A DNA stretch of 64,000 nucleotides from DATKLL01 sp035542475 (GCA_035542475.1 DATKLL010000108.1:16907-80906); one strand, 5' to 3'. Shown: positions 53,179-62,302, counted from the stretch's first letter. Notes: generated by a model not told the origin, from the sequence alone. Program-made: numbers and translations.

Positions 53179-54444
53179 TTAACCGCCTTTTCTCTCTCTG
53201 ATCATCTCCATGAATGCGTCGATGCGCGTTGAGACCTGGCTCTCCGAGAAACTCCGCTCATCCACCATGTCCGCTTCAATTATCAGGCAGGGAATCCCCC
53301 TTTCCTTCTCTACGATTTTCTTTATATCATACTGCCCCAGAGAGTAAGGCTTGCAGCTTCGGTTCGAGTGCATCAAGAATCCGTCGACCTTGTACTTGTC
53401 GACCAATGCAAGCACTATACAGGCCATCTCGTCTATGCCGATATTGAGGTAAATGCGCGTATACGCTTCAGCCATGGATTCGAAGAATCTGTTCTCGTCG
53501 ATGTACTTCAAAGTACCGCACCAGGCTGAAGTATAGGTGTCCGCCACAAGGCACGCATTGTGGGACGCCAGTTTTTCGGAGAGCCAGCGCGTCCGGGGCC
53601 AGATGGGTATATTGTCCCAGAGGAGCCTGTACTTTTCATCGGGAATGGCACTGATCCCTCTGGCCACATGATCCCTCATCCGTTCAAGAAGCTGCGTGTA
53701 ATAATCAACGACGAGCGGTGTCCCCCTCAGTGTAACGATCAATGCCAGGTGGTAAAAGGCATCGAAGGCGGTCATGGGCGCGGGCCTGTTGGCCGTCGTA
53801 TCCAGCACGGCCTGCCAGAGCCGCTGGCCTTCAACGGAGAGCTTTCCCACAACCTTGAGGCGTTCGTGATCCATTTTTCTTCCGCATGCCTCTTCCAGGA
53901 AAGTGACATATTCATCAAGCTGCCTGCGTACATATTTGTGGGCTTCTTCCGAATAACCGGTGTGGCAGAACGGCGTATCCAGGATAAAGAGAGGAACATT
54001 AAAATAGCGGGCCTGGACTTCATACCACTTCATAACGGTCCCGCAGATGTTGTTGCAGCAGATCAGCATATCGGGCCGGGGAAGACCACCGATGGGTCCG
54101 CCGCTTACAGTTGCGCAGGCGATATCGGAACGGGCATAGGAACAGAGGTCGCTTGAATATCCCATGGACTCCGCCTTTTCACAGAGGTCCGTCCCCATTT
54201 TACTCGCCCCGATCATTGCCCCGTGGTTTTCCGGGTAAACAGGTATCACATCCATGGCGATGAGCGGTTCCACAGGACCGCCACTTGTAATCCAGGCAAC
54301 CTTCCGCCCGCTGATGCGGGCGCTCTTGGCTTCCATATAGTAGACCATCATGATGTCTTTCATCCTCTTTTTCTTCTTGAAATGGAGGATGAATTTCTTG
54401 ATCTTCGCAAGAAAGAAGAGCATGATCTCCGGCATTTTTTTCAT
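53179..54444 (-). CDS. 2-hydroxyacyl-CoA dehydratase/benzoyl-CoA reductase-like subunit
   Basis: The 421-residue protein belongs to the HgdB/BcrC superfamily: DLCSYARSDIA, LICCNNICGTVMKWYEVQ, LDTPFCHTG, and HSNRSCKPYS carry the cysteines that bind an iron-sulfur cluster. Only one such subunit is encoded beside one activator, unlike the usual two-subunit dehydratases, so it may form a homodimer, as do double-cubane-cluster reductases, or use a second subunit encoded elsewhere. The basic N-terminal extension (KKFILHFKKKKR) is unusual. Operon with acyl-CoA ligase and activator points to reduction or dehydration of an acyl-CoA. Confidence 0.88.
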   Translation of the reverse strand: MKKMPEIMLFFLAKIKKFILHFKKKKRMKDIMMVYYMEAKSARISGRKVAWITSGGPVEPLIAMDVIPVYPENHGAMIGASKMGTDLCEKAESMGYSSDLCSYARSDIACATVSGGPIGGLPRPDMLICCNNICGTVMKWYEVQARYFNVPLFILDTPFCHTGYSEEAHKYVRRQLDEYVTFLEEACGRKMDHERLKVVGKLSVEGQRLWQAVLDTTANRPAPMTAFDAFYHLALIVTLRGTPLVVDYYTQLLERMRDHVARGISAIPDEKYRLLWDNIPIWPRTRWLSEKLASHNACLVADTYTSAWCGTLKYIDENRFFESMAEAYTRIYLNIGIDEMACIVLALVDKYKVDGFLMHSNRSCKPYSLGQYDIKKIVEKERGIPCLIIEADMVDERSFSESQVSTRIDAFMEMIRERKGG

Positions 54445-54525
54445 AGGTGCCCGATTCTCTTTTTGTCATTCATATAAACGGTCATAACATCCCAATGACA
54501 GTTTGAAGCGCGTCTGCAACTGAAC

Positions 54526-56265
54526 TTACTCACCCGCATATTTACCTGTGCGCTTCATTCTTTCGATCTCTTGCTGTTCCAGAACCTTGAAGTCAACTTT
54601 ACCCACAAGGGTCTTCGGCAGAATCTCAAGGAATTCGATCTCCCGCGGACAGCTCCATTTGATGAGATGCTCCCGGCAGTGATCGATAAGCGCCTTCTCC
54701 ATCTCCGGGCCGGCCTTCGTCGGATCCTTCAAAACCACGAAACCCTTCACGCGCTGCACCTGTGCTTCGTCCGGAACGCCGATGATGCAAGCCCCGCTGA
54801 CTTCCGGATGCAGGCAGAGAATATCCTCCACCTGGGCGGGGTACACGTTCATTCCCGATGATTTAATCATCCGCTTCTGTCTGACCTTGAAATAGAAGAA
54901 CCCATCCTCATCCATGCTCCCGATGTCGCCGGTATGGAGCCACACTTTTCCGTCAGGGTGCATCTTCAACGTCTGGGCCGTTTCATCGGGGTTATCCAGG
55001 TATCCCAGCATAACCGCCGGGCCATGGATGCAGATCTCACCTTCTTCTCCTAACCGGGCTTCCTCCGTGGTGCCTGTTATTGTGATCTTGGCGAGCATAT
55101 CCGGGAAGGGAACACCGATACCCCCTTCGCGGTATTCATCAAACGGGGTTACCATGATGGCTGTCACAGCCTCTGTGAGACCGTATCCTTCAAGCAACTG
55201 ACAGCTCCCTCCTTGTTTCTTAACTATAGTTTCAAAACGCTCCTTTACGGTTCGCGGCAGGGTGTCGGCGCCGCTGAAAGTGGCCCTGAGACAGCTCAGG
55301 TTGGTTTTCTGGAAATCGGGATTCCGGCTCAGCGCATCAAAGAGGGTAGGCACTCCTATCACGAAATTGGGACGTCTCTTTTTGATAAGCTTTGCCACTG
55401 TCTTCGGCGTAAACTGGGGAACAAGGATACTCCTGGCTCCTCCCATGAAGCATGCATTCACACAGACGCCGAGTCCGAATCCATGGAAGATCGGCAGAAT
55501 GGCCAGGATAGCGTCCTTCTCTGAGACTTTTCCGACGACAGAGACCTGCATTCCTTCGCTGATGAAGTTCATATTGGTAAGCATGATCCCTTTGGGGATT
55601 CCCGTCGTACCACCACTGTAAAGGATTACCGCCATATCATCCGTATTCATCCCGGCCTTGGGAGCTTTCGGATGTGGGCCTTTCATGAGTTCGCTCCACC
55701 ATCTCACCATGGGGTCTTTGGGAACCGGCGGAATCTTCCGTCTCTTCGTCAGGTTGAAGCCGATCTTTTTTATTCCTTTCAGATAGTCGGGAATGCGGGT
55801 CAGGATCAGGGTTTCCAGGGACGTTTTATCTTTGACTTCCCTGAATTTACCGTAGAATGCATCAAGAGTGAGGCCAAACCGGCTCTTGCTTGAGTTGATG
55901 TAGAACTCAATCTCCTTGGATGTGGAAAGAGGGTGAATCATGGCGGCTACCGCGCCGAGTTTATTCACCGCATAAAAGCAGATGATCCCCTGGGGTGTCG
56001 TCGGCATGGAAATGGTAATCCTATCACCCTTCTTCATTCCAAGGGAGGCCAGGGCATCAGTGCACTGGTCGATGTCCTTGCCAAACTGCCTGTAAGTTGA
56101 GGTATACCCGAAAAAATCATATGCAATAGCCTCCGGACAACGTTCCACGGTCCTCATAACGGCTTCATACATGGTCACCCTCGGGTAGTCGATGGATTCC
56201 GGAATATCACCGTAAAATTTCAGCCATGGCTTTTTCTCATACATGTCAGGACTTATCCATTTCAA
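54526..56265 (-). CDS. Long-chain-type acyl-CoA ligase (AMP-binding)
   Basis: The 579-residue protein has the ANL motifs VILYSGGTTGIPKGIMLTN (P-loop), GYGLTEAVTAI, WLHTGDIGSMDEDGF and the hinge KVRQKRMIKSSGMNVYP with the catalytic Lys in LPKTLVGKVDFK. It activates a carboxylic acid to its CoA thioester. The chain length or aromatic nature cannot be read directly. First of a leftward three-gene group with the dehydratase-like subunit and activator; its upstream region holds the MarR-type palindrome at 56484. Confidence 0.93.
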   Translation of the reverse strand: MKWISPDMYEKKPWLKFYGDIPESIDYPRVTMYEAVMRTVERCPEAIAYDFFGYTSTYRQFGKDIDQCTDALASLGMKKGDRITISMPTTPQGIICFYAVNKLGAVAAMIHPLSTSKEIEFYINSSKSRFGLTLDAFYGKFREVKDKTSLETLILTRIPDYLKGIKKIGFNLTKRRKIPPVPKDPMVRWWSELMKGPHPKAPKAGMNTDDMAVILYSGGTTGIPKGIMLTNMNFISEGMQVSVVGKVSEKDAILAILPIFHGFGLGVCVNACFMGGARSILVPQFTPKTVAKLIKKRRPNFVIGVPTLFDALSRNPDFQKTNLSCLRATFSGADTLPRTVKERFETIVKKQGGSCQLLEGYGLTEAVTAIMVTPFDEYREGGIGVPFPDMLAKITITGTTEEARLGEEGEICIHGPAVMLGYLDNPDETAQTLKMHPDGKVWLHTGDIGSMDEDGFFYFKVRQKRMIKSSGMNVYPAQVEDILCLHPEVSGACIIGVPDEAQVQRVKGFVVLKDPTKAGPEMEKALIDHCREHLIKWSCPREIEFLEILPKTLVGKVDFKVLEQQEIERMKRTGKYAGE

Positions 56266-56483
56266 ATCTTATTGTGTACCGTATCCACCGGTGACAATAA
56301 TGTAGAAGTAGAAATAATGTCAATAAAAAATGCATAATAAGATTACGCCTATTCCTTGTCCCTATTTGTCGCTGGGAGCAGAGGGATTAAGATGGGGAAG
56401 CTCACGGTTTATTGAAAACAACATTTCTGTACCCGGGTGTAAGGATGACAGAAACAGGTTGACAGAATAATTTTTTTATTATA

Positions 56484-56497
56484 GTTGTATATACAAC
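56484..56497. promoter_or_regulatory. MarR-type operator, copy 1
   Basis: GTTGTATATACAAC is a perfect palindrome, extended by TA on both sides to 18 bp. It lies in the 252-bp divergent gap between the acyl-CoA ligase and MarR genes and overlaps a candidate -10 (TATAGT after TTGACA, 15-bp spacing). An identical 14-bp copy is at 56995. Confidence 0.8.
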
Positions 56498-56517
56498 TAA
56501 ATTATGTGAAGCCTATT

Positions 56518-56976
56518 ATGAAAGAATCCGTCGACAGGTTATCGCTGATAAAAAGCAGGTCGCGGCAGTGTATCGCCGTACGGATACGGATGCTCAGCCG
56601 CATGGTGACCAACATCTATGACTCCGCTTTAAGCCCGTTTGGAGTTAAGCTCAATCAAATGAGCATACTTATGGTTGTCTATCTGGCCGGAGAGATTGGC
56701 TATGAGGCCTTGTGCAAAAGGCTGAAGATGGAAAAATCAACCGCCAGCAGAAATATTGAACGACTGAAAAAAAAGGGGTGGCTTGCTGTCATAGCAGTAA
56801 AAGATGACAGAAAAAAATATTTGAAGGTCACTGCCGCCGGAGAGGTGCTTTTAGGAAAGGTACATGAAGCATGGGAAGAGGCACAGATAAAAGCGTCCGA
56901 ACTATTGGGAAAGAAGGGAGCGGAAGTCATCTGCAAAATCGCGAACGGAATTTGGAAGAAAGACAAGGCAGATTAA
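56518..56976 (+). CDS. MarR-family transcriptional regulator
   Basis: The 152-residue protein has a MarR winged helix: GEIGYEALCKRLKMEKSTASRNIERLKKKGWLAV with wing KDDRKKYLKVT. The ATG at 56518 is used because the upstream in-frame TTG lies inside the operator palindrome. Identical palindromes before it and before the next gene make it the likely repressor of both and perhaps of the divergent acyl-CoA ligase operon. Inducer could be an acyl-CoA or an aromatic acid, as in related degradative regulators. Confidence 0.9.
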   Translation: MKESVDRLSLIKSRSRQCIAVRIRMLSRMVTNIYDSALSPFGVKLNQMSILMVVYLAGEIGYEALCKRLKMEKSTASRNIERLKKKGWLAVIAVKDDRKKYLKVTAAGEVLLGKVHEAWEEAQIKASELLGKKGAEVICKIANGIWKKDKAD

Positions 56977-56994
56977 AATTTTTTTGCAATAATA

Positions 56995-57008
56995 GTTGTA
57001 TATACAAC
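56995..57008. promoter_or_regulatory. MarR-type operator, copy 2
   Basis: Identical to copy 1 (GTTGTATATACAAC), placed between the MarR gene and the Fe-S gene, two bases before its AGGAGG ribosome site. Confidence 0.8.
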
Positions 57009-57021
57009 AAGGAGGGATAAA

Positions 57022-57786
57022 ATGAAAAAACGTATCAAAGAGTTTGCACGAAATCTTGGAATCGACGATGTGGGAGTAGCAGCGGCAGCCGATTATCAAA
57101 GCCCCCGCTCTCCGAAGCTCGACACTATCTTCCCGGGTGTGAAATCAATCATAGTCATGGCATTCAAAGAGCCGTCGAGCTGCGAAAGTTTGAATATGCA
57201 GGTGGCCATGAGCGGCCGGATGGATGTTATGGCATTCTCACGCTCCTGCAATTACAGAATGGTCCGTTTTCTGGAGAGTGAATACGGCGCGAAGGCAATG
57301 GCCGCACCTGCTTCCTATCCTTTGGAGATGAGCCTTGAGACCATGGGCTCCATCGGAGATGTATCGCTGCGGCACGCGGCGATCGCCGCCGGCCTGGGGG
57401 TCTTCGGCCGGCATAACCTTGTCATCCATCCAAAATTAGGCTCACGCGTGGTCTTTACGGCAATACTGACCGATCTGGAGATGCTTTCCGATGCCCGCTG
57501 CGAAGAGGAGCTGTGCAGTCACTGCGATGTCTGCGTCGAACAATGCCCCGCAGGTGCTCTCAACGAAGAGAACAAGACAGAAGTATTGAAATGCCTCCGC
57601 AACTCGCAGCCCTACGGCATCGGTGGCAGCATTCGCTTCTGGTCAAAGTTCGCCGACGCAGCACCCGAGGAGAGAAAGAAAATGGTCAAAGATGTGGAAT
57701 TCTGGCGCATGTATCAGGCCGGGTTTATAGGCTTCCAGTATTTCTGCTGGAACTGCATGAAGTCCTGTCCGGTGGGGCAGAAATAA
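57022..57786 (+). CDS. QueG-like 4Fe-4S protein
   Basis: The 254-residue protein resembles the N-terminal part of epoxyqueuosine reductase: an N-terminal DUF-like fold with AAGLGVFGRHNLVIHPKLGSRV and two cluster motifs, CSHCDVCVEQCPAGAL and CWNCMKSCPVG. It lacks the QueG HEAT-repeat tRNA-binding tail and is shorter, so tRNA modification is unlikely; related proteins serve as corrinoid-linked or electron-transfer reductases. An AAGGAGGG site follows the MarR palindrome immediately. It converges with the GNAT-HDAC gene. Confidence 0.82.
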   Translation: MKKRIKEFARNLGIDDVGVAAAADYQSPRSPKLDTIFPGVKSIIVMAFKEPSSCESLNMQVAMSGRMDVMAFSRSCNYRMVRFLESEYGAKAMAAPASYPLEMSLETMGSIGDVSLRHAAIAAGLGVFGRHNLVIHPKLGSRVVFTAILTDLEMLSDARCEEELCSHCDVCVEQCPAGALNEENKTEVLKCLRNSQPYGIGGSIRFWSKFADAAPEERKKMVKDVEFWRMYQAGFIGFQYFCWNCMKSCPVGQK

Positions 57787-57799
57787 ATAATATGCCTAA

Positions 57800-59566
57800 T
57801 CATACCGGCTGCGGGGTGAGGCCGTGGACGGGGAATATGTGTTGTTCGAGGTAAGTCATGACGCGGCGAACTTCGGCGCGGGCCTCGGCGATCTTGGTGG
57901 CGGAAACGAAGGGATACGAGTCCCGGAGGGATGCGCCTTCGATGACGGCGGCGGCTCTGCCGCCCATCTGGCCGAAGTAGTCGCTTTCCGGCTCGGCATC
58001 GTGCAGCACGGCCCATGCGAGTGTCCAGTCGCGGGCGATGTTGTGGGGATTGTAGCCTCCCGCACCGAGCATGAGCATCTTTGGTACAAGCTTCCTTATC
58101 CCATGAATTACCTCGGCATAGATATTGTTTGTCAGCGAAAGATGCGACATGGCATCGGTATAAATTGCATCGACACCGGCCGCGAGGACGCAAATATCGG
58201 GCTTGAATGAGCGAGCCAAAGGCGCGACGATCCTGCGAAAGACTTCACGGTAGATTTCATCCTCGGTACCAGGGGCGAGGGGAACGTTCACGTTGTAGCC
58301 CGAGCCTTCGCCTTCTCCAAGTTCGTTTTCAAAGCCGGAATTCCAAGGGAAGAGCGTGCGGGCGGATTCATGCAGGGATATCTTGAGTACACGCGGCTCG
58401 TCGTAGAAGGCGAACTGGACGCCATCTCCGTGATGGGCGTCGATATCGAAATAGAGGACGCGCATGTTCTGCTGGAGCAGATATTTGATGGCGATGACAA
58501 CGTCGTTCAAGTAACAAAACCCGGACGCGTAGTTGGGACCGCCATGATGGAAGCCACCGGTAGGGCTGAAGACGAGTTTCACATTTGGCTGCGACATCAG
58601 CAGATCGGCGCCCATGACTGAGGCACCAACGGCGAGCAGGAAATATTCGAGGACACCACGGGCAATGGGATTGTCGTCGCTGCCGATGCCGTATGAGAGC
58701 ATGCGGGGATTGAATACCCCTCGCGAGGCCATGACGAGGTAATGATAGTAATGGATATCATGGAAAACAAGGACGGAGTTTTCATCTATGGGCTTGGGTT
58801 CCATTATCTGCGTGCCGGGAAGATGGAGCACGTCGTTGCGCTCGCACATGTCGAGAAAGAGGCGGGAGCGGCTGGTGATGAAGGGGTGGCTTCTGCTGAT
58901 GGTGAATTCCTCGAACCGGGGTGAGTAGATGATGACGGAGCGGGTGTCAGGCATAACACTCTGCCCGGCAAGGTAGTCGGGTGATTTGACGCGTCCTGTT
59001 GAAGGCACAACAGGTGTGATGATTTCAGACAGGTCCGGCGTTTCGGAAACTCGGGCGAGGTCCAGTTCCAGTTCCAATTCGTTACCCTCGCGGCGGGCTT
59101 CACGGAAACCTACTTTATAATATATGCGCAGGGCGCGCGCATTGTTCCTGCTTTCGAACACCCACACTTTTTTGAATCCAAGACGTTTCGCGGCAGCAAA
59201 AAGCAGATGGCCGACGATGAGGCCTAGGCCGCGGTTCTGGGTCCGATTGTGCACGAAGAGGTTAAATTCGACGACAGTCGGGTCCGGCATGGGAAAGAGC
59301 ATGCCATGGGCGACGACAGCGCCCCCCAATTCGGCCTTCAGGTTCATGGCTGTGCTGAGGCAGCTGCGGATCCACTCGGCACGTGTGTTCTGGTCTACAG
59401 GCGGCAGACCCTGAATAGCGGCCTTGGGCTCGTAGGTATCGTACATGCGCATCAGGGCTTCGATATCGGCATCGCCGCAGGGCGAAACAGTGACGACTTC
59501 CTTCCTTTTGTCGAGGGCCGAGATAGGCCATAGATCAAGATTGGCGAATTGTTTTCTGATGTCCAT
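57800..59566 (-). CDS. GNAT acetyltransferase-histone deacetylase fusion protein
   Basis: The 588-residue protein has an N-terminal GNAT domain (about 25-175: VEFNLFVHNRTQNRGLGLIVG with the acetyl-CoA loop and a WVFESRNNARALRIYYKVGF block) and a C-terminal class I deacetylase domain (about 215-560) with zinc and catalytic residues in GGFHHGGP, LYFDIDAHHGDGVQ, AAGVDAIYTD and LGAGGYN. One chain could acetylate and deacetylate lysines; in AcuC systems deacetylation controls acetyl-CoA synthetase. ATG at 59566 is preferred to TTG at 59572. Confidence 0.92.
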   Translation of the reverse strand: MDIRKQFANLDLWPISALDKRKEVVTVSPCGDADIEALMRMYDTYEPKAAIQGLPPVDQNTRAEWIRSCLSTAMNLKAELGGAVVAHGMLFPMPDPTVVEFNLFVHNRTQNRGLGLIVGHLLFAAAKRLGFKKVWVFESRNNARALRIYYKVGFREARREGNELELELDLARVSETPDLSEIITPVVPSTGRVKSPDYLAGQSVMPDTRSVIIYSPRFEEFTISRSHPFITSRSRLFLDMCERNDVLHLPGTQIMEPKPIDENSVLVFHDIHYYHYLVMASRGVFNPRMLSYGIGSDDNPIARGVLEYFLLAVGASVMGADLLMSQPNVKLVFSPTGGFHHGGPNYASGFCYLNDVVIAIKYLLQQNMRVLYFDIDAHHGDGVQFAFYDEPRVLKISLHESARTLFPWNSGFENELGEGEGSGYNVNVPLAPGTEDEIYREVFRRIVAPLARSFKPDICVLAAGVDAIYTDAMSHLSLTNNIYAEVIHGIRKLVPKMLMLGAGGYNPHNIARDWTLAWAVLHDAEPESDYFGQMGGRAAAVIEGASLRDSYPFVSATKIAEARAEVRRVMTYLEQHIFPVHGLTPQPV

Positions 59567-59590
59567 AAACAAATATAGCAGTCTTCTTTA

Positions 59591-60199
59591 CTAGCAGCGG
59601 AAATCCCAGACCATCTTGGTACCTTTATCCGCTATTGTTATTCCCTCAAGGTGATCCATTTCGTGCTGAATAATCCATTCTTTATTACTGTATGACGAAT
59701 ATATGAGTTCCCCTCCCATACAGTGATCCTTTGATCCGTATTCCAATTCAATATACTGTTTCTCTAATGTGTATCCGGATATTGACACAAACGGTTTTCT
59801 TCTGACAACGAAGACTTTACCGGGAACTGAGCCGCATGCTTCAACGCAATTAATATCTTCCCCTTCCAACTTCAGAATCTTGGGGTTTATTAAACTCACA
59901 TAATCTCGTTCGGGTGTAGGGATAAGAATTTGTCTGATCGGTGTCCGTGTCAAGTTCCAGTATATGTTATTCGAGCTGACGCCCACAAAATTGCGGAGCT
60001 TTCTAAAGAGTCTCATGATCCCATCAAGTTCCACGGCTAAATGCAGCTCTTTATCCGGATCTATTTCGCTCGCCCTAGTTTTCACCCAGGCACTGTCATC
60101 GACGACGGTTGCTACCTTTACCTCATATTTATCCCGGATTTCGCTGATAGCGGCAGTTTCCGGACTTACACTCTTTTTGTCTTTCTTTTTAAGCAGCAT
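59591..60199 (-). CDS. Divergent peptide-deformylase-like protein
   Basis: The 202-residue protein keeps two of three PDF motifs: HEMDH in WIIQHEMDHLEGI and a cysteine motif EACGS in place of EGCLS. The first motif, GxGxAAxQ, is degraded to GVSSNN, so substrate binding should differ from the housekeeping enzyme. The N-terminus is longer than usual. It may remove formyl groups from other targets or be a non-canonical metallohydrolase. It follows the GNAT-HDAC gene start by 24 bp on the same strand. Confidence 0.75.
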   Translation of the reverse strand: MLLKKKDKKSVSPETAAISEIRDKYEVKVATVVDDSAWVKTRASEIDPDKELHLAVELDGIMRLFRKLRNFVGVSSNNIYWNLTRTPIRQILIPTPERDYVSLINPKILKLEGEDINCVEACGSVPGKVFVVRRKPFVSISGYTLEKQYIELEYGSKDHCMGGELIYSSYSNKEWIIQHEMDHLEGITIADKGTKMVWDFRC

Positions 60200-60228
60200 A
60201 ATGCATGATTCACTTTAATATATTGCTG

Positions 60229-61347
60229 TCAGCGTTTCGCCGTCTTTTCCTTCGTTTTCTTCTCCGTAACACAATAAATGCCTCCTTCGAGGCCTCCCAT
60301 AAAGCAGCTATTGCATGAAATACATCTGGCCCGGTTGCGGTTGCCCTGCAGCCAGCGATTGGCCAGACCAGGCTCACGGATAAGGGGCCTCGACATGGCA
60401 ACGTAATCAATTCTGTCAGTCCGGATAGCTTTTTGGACAATTTCGTATGACCTGAATCCACCCACTACGATTATCCGGCAGTTGACCGCCCTTTTAATCC
60501 GGCGGGCCAGTTCAAGATTATACGCCTCTTTTCCAGGCGTTGCTATTTTCATGCGTACCGGGCTCTTTTCACCCGATGCGGGTGTGCCGGAAGAGACTTC
60601 TATGGCATCTATACCGGCATCCGCAAGTTTTTTTGTCGCATATATGGCATCATCAACTTCCAGTCCCCCCCGTACAAAATCCGCGGCGTTCATCTTAATG
60701 AGCACAGGGTAATCCGCGCCGACTGTCTCCCGAACCTTTCGATACACCTCTAGCGGAAACCGGCAGCGATTTTCAATACTGCCGCCATATTCATCAGTTC
60801 GACGGTTGGTGAGAGGAGAGAGGAATTGGTTGATCAGAAAGCCATGAGCACCATGAAGCTGAACGGCATCGAATCCCCATGTCTTAGCACGGAAGGCTGC
60901 TTTTCCGAACGCGGCAATGATCTTATCTATTTCATCTTTCGTAAGTTCTTCCGGAATCTCGGGAAACTGGTCAACCTTTACCGCCGAAGGGGCAAAAGGT
61001 TTCCGGCCGGCGGTTTTCTCATTTGACTGGCCGCCCCCGTGGACCAGTTGGATGGCAATCTTTCCTCCGGCTTCATGCACAGCATAAGTCATCTGCCTGT
61101 AATCATCCGCAAAGTCATGTGTATATATGCCCATCTGGCCGATGTTATGTTTGCCGACCGGCCGCACGTACGCGTAGCCCGTAATGATCAAGCCTATGCC
61201 GCCTCGTGCCAGATCACGATACCAGTTAATTAGCCTTTCCGTTGGTCTCCCATCCTGATCGCACATTCCCTCCCATGTGGCGGATCTTATCAGCCTGTTG
61301 CGTAGCACCATGCCTTTAATTGCAGTTTCTTCGAATATTGTGGACAT
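60229..61347 (-). CDS. NADH:flavin oxidoreductase, old yellow enzyme family
   Basis: The 372-residue TIM-barrel protein has RNRLIRSATWEG, QLVHGGGQS, the active-site stretch GFDAVQLHGAHGFLINQFLSPLTNRRTDEYGGS (quoted in parts here: QLHGAHGFL and LSPLTNRRTDEYGG), DYPVLIKMN and a C-terminal ISCNSCFMGGLEG cluster-like segment. Members reduce enones or 2-enoyl-CoAs with FMN. Cysteines in the C-terminal tail are fewer than in 2,4-dienoyl-CoA reductases. The ATG at 61347 has GGGAGGGA upstream, which decides the start over an upstream in-frame ATG. Confidence 0.9.
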   Translation of the reverse strand: MSTIFEETAIKGMVLRNRLIRSATWEGMCDQDGRPTERLINWYRDLARGGIGLIITGYAYVRPVGKHNIGQMGIYTHDFADDYRQMTYAVHEAGGKIAIQLVHGGGQSNEKTAGRKPFAPSAVKVDQFPEIPEELTKDEIDKIIAAFGKAAFRAKTWGFDAVQLHGAHGFLINQFLSPLTNRRTDEYGGSIENRCRFPLEVYRKVRETVGADYPVLIKMNAADFVRGGLEVDDAIYATKKLADAGIDAIEVSSGTPASGEKSPVRMKIATPGKEAYNLELARRIKRAVNCRIIVVGGFRSYEIVQKAIRTDRIDYVAMSRPLIREPGLANRWLQGNRNRARCISCNSCFMGGLEGGIYCVTEKKTKEKTAKR

Positions 61348-61633
61348 TTTTTCCCTCCCTGGTCGGCTCAGGTAATCTACAAGATCGGAATAGCTAGCGA
61401 ACAACTCACTTGCCAGTATCAATAGCTAAAATATCGATTTTATGTCAATCAGAAAATTAAAAAAATTCTCTTCTAACGCGGACGAGGCAAGAGCTTAAAA
61501 CCGGTCGATAAAATTATTTTGCAACGCCCATATTTCATAAAACCTCTGGATCCGAAATAACGAAAATGAATCTTGCGAATGATTATGGTATAACTACTAC
61601 TCACTAATTCTAAATTATTCGGAGGGGCGAAAG

Positions 61634-62302
61634 ATGAAGATACTGGGCATAAATGCGAGTCCGAAGGGATCTAAAAGCCAGACCCTGAAGCTGGTCAGGG
61701 CCGTACTGGATGGGGCTAAAGCCAACGGCTGCAAGGTGGAACTGGTGGACATCTGCAAGTTGAATATTGAATACTGCAACGCTTGCAGTGTATGCTATAA
61801 GAAGGGAAAATGCGCGAAGAAGGACGACTTCCAGGCTATCTATGGGAAGATTATGGCTTCCAGCGGCCTGGTTATGGGCTCTCCGAACTACTTCAAGTCA
61901 GTCACGGCCCAGATGAAGACCGTAATCGACCGCATGGCCGACGCCATCCACTGCCAATTGCTGACCGGCAAGTACAGTGTCAATGTAGCAACCGCCGGGG
62001 GCCTCGGGCAGTACATGCAGGTTACTGATTACCTGGATGAGATCATGCTCAACTTTGGCTCTTTCATCACCGGGAGCATAGGGGTATCAATAAGATCCGG
62101 TCCCAGGGCATTGGGGAAAGCCGAAGAAAAGGCCTACCGGCTCGGAGAATTATTGGCGGCGGATATCAGGACAGGAAAGATTTACAGAAATCAGAAAAGG
62201 AGGCATGAGGAGAACAGGAAGTATTTTCAAAATTTAGTGAAGATGTACAAGGATGAGTGGGTCCACGAATACAAATATTGGGACAAGAAAGGCTGGCAGT
62301 AA
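61634..62302 (+). CDS. Iron-sulfur flavoprotein, flavodoxin-fold oxidoreductase
   Basis: The 222-residue protein starts with LGINASPKGSKSQTLKLV (FMN loop), has GSPNYFKSV, and carries the compact cysteine motif CNACSVCYKKGKC (C-x2-C-x2-C-x5-C) as in iron-sulfur flavoproteins. It is related in plan to the gene at 499. A GGAGGGGC site precedes the ATG. It starts 286 bp from the OYE-family gene on the opposite strand. Physiological partner unknown. Confidence 0.9.
   Translation: MKILGINASPKGSKSQTLKLVRAVLDGAKANGCKVELVDICKLNIEYCNACSVCYKKGKCAKKDDFQAIYGKIMASSGLVMGSPNYFKSVTAQMKTVIDRMADAIHCQLLTGKYSVNVATAGGLGQYMQVTDYLDEIMLNFGSFITGSIGVSIRSGPRALGKAEEKAYRLGELLAADIRTGKIYRNQKRRHEENRKYFQNLVKMYKDEWVHEYKYWDKKGWQ

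Noticed and set aside
53560..54156. 198-codon plus-strand frame opposite the dehydratase-like gene
   Set aside because: Antisense shadow with no motif.
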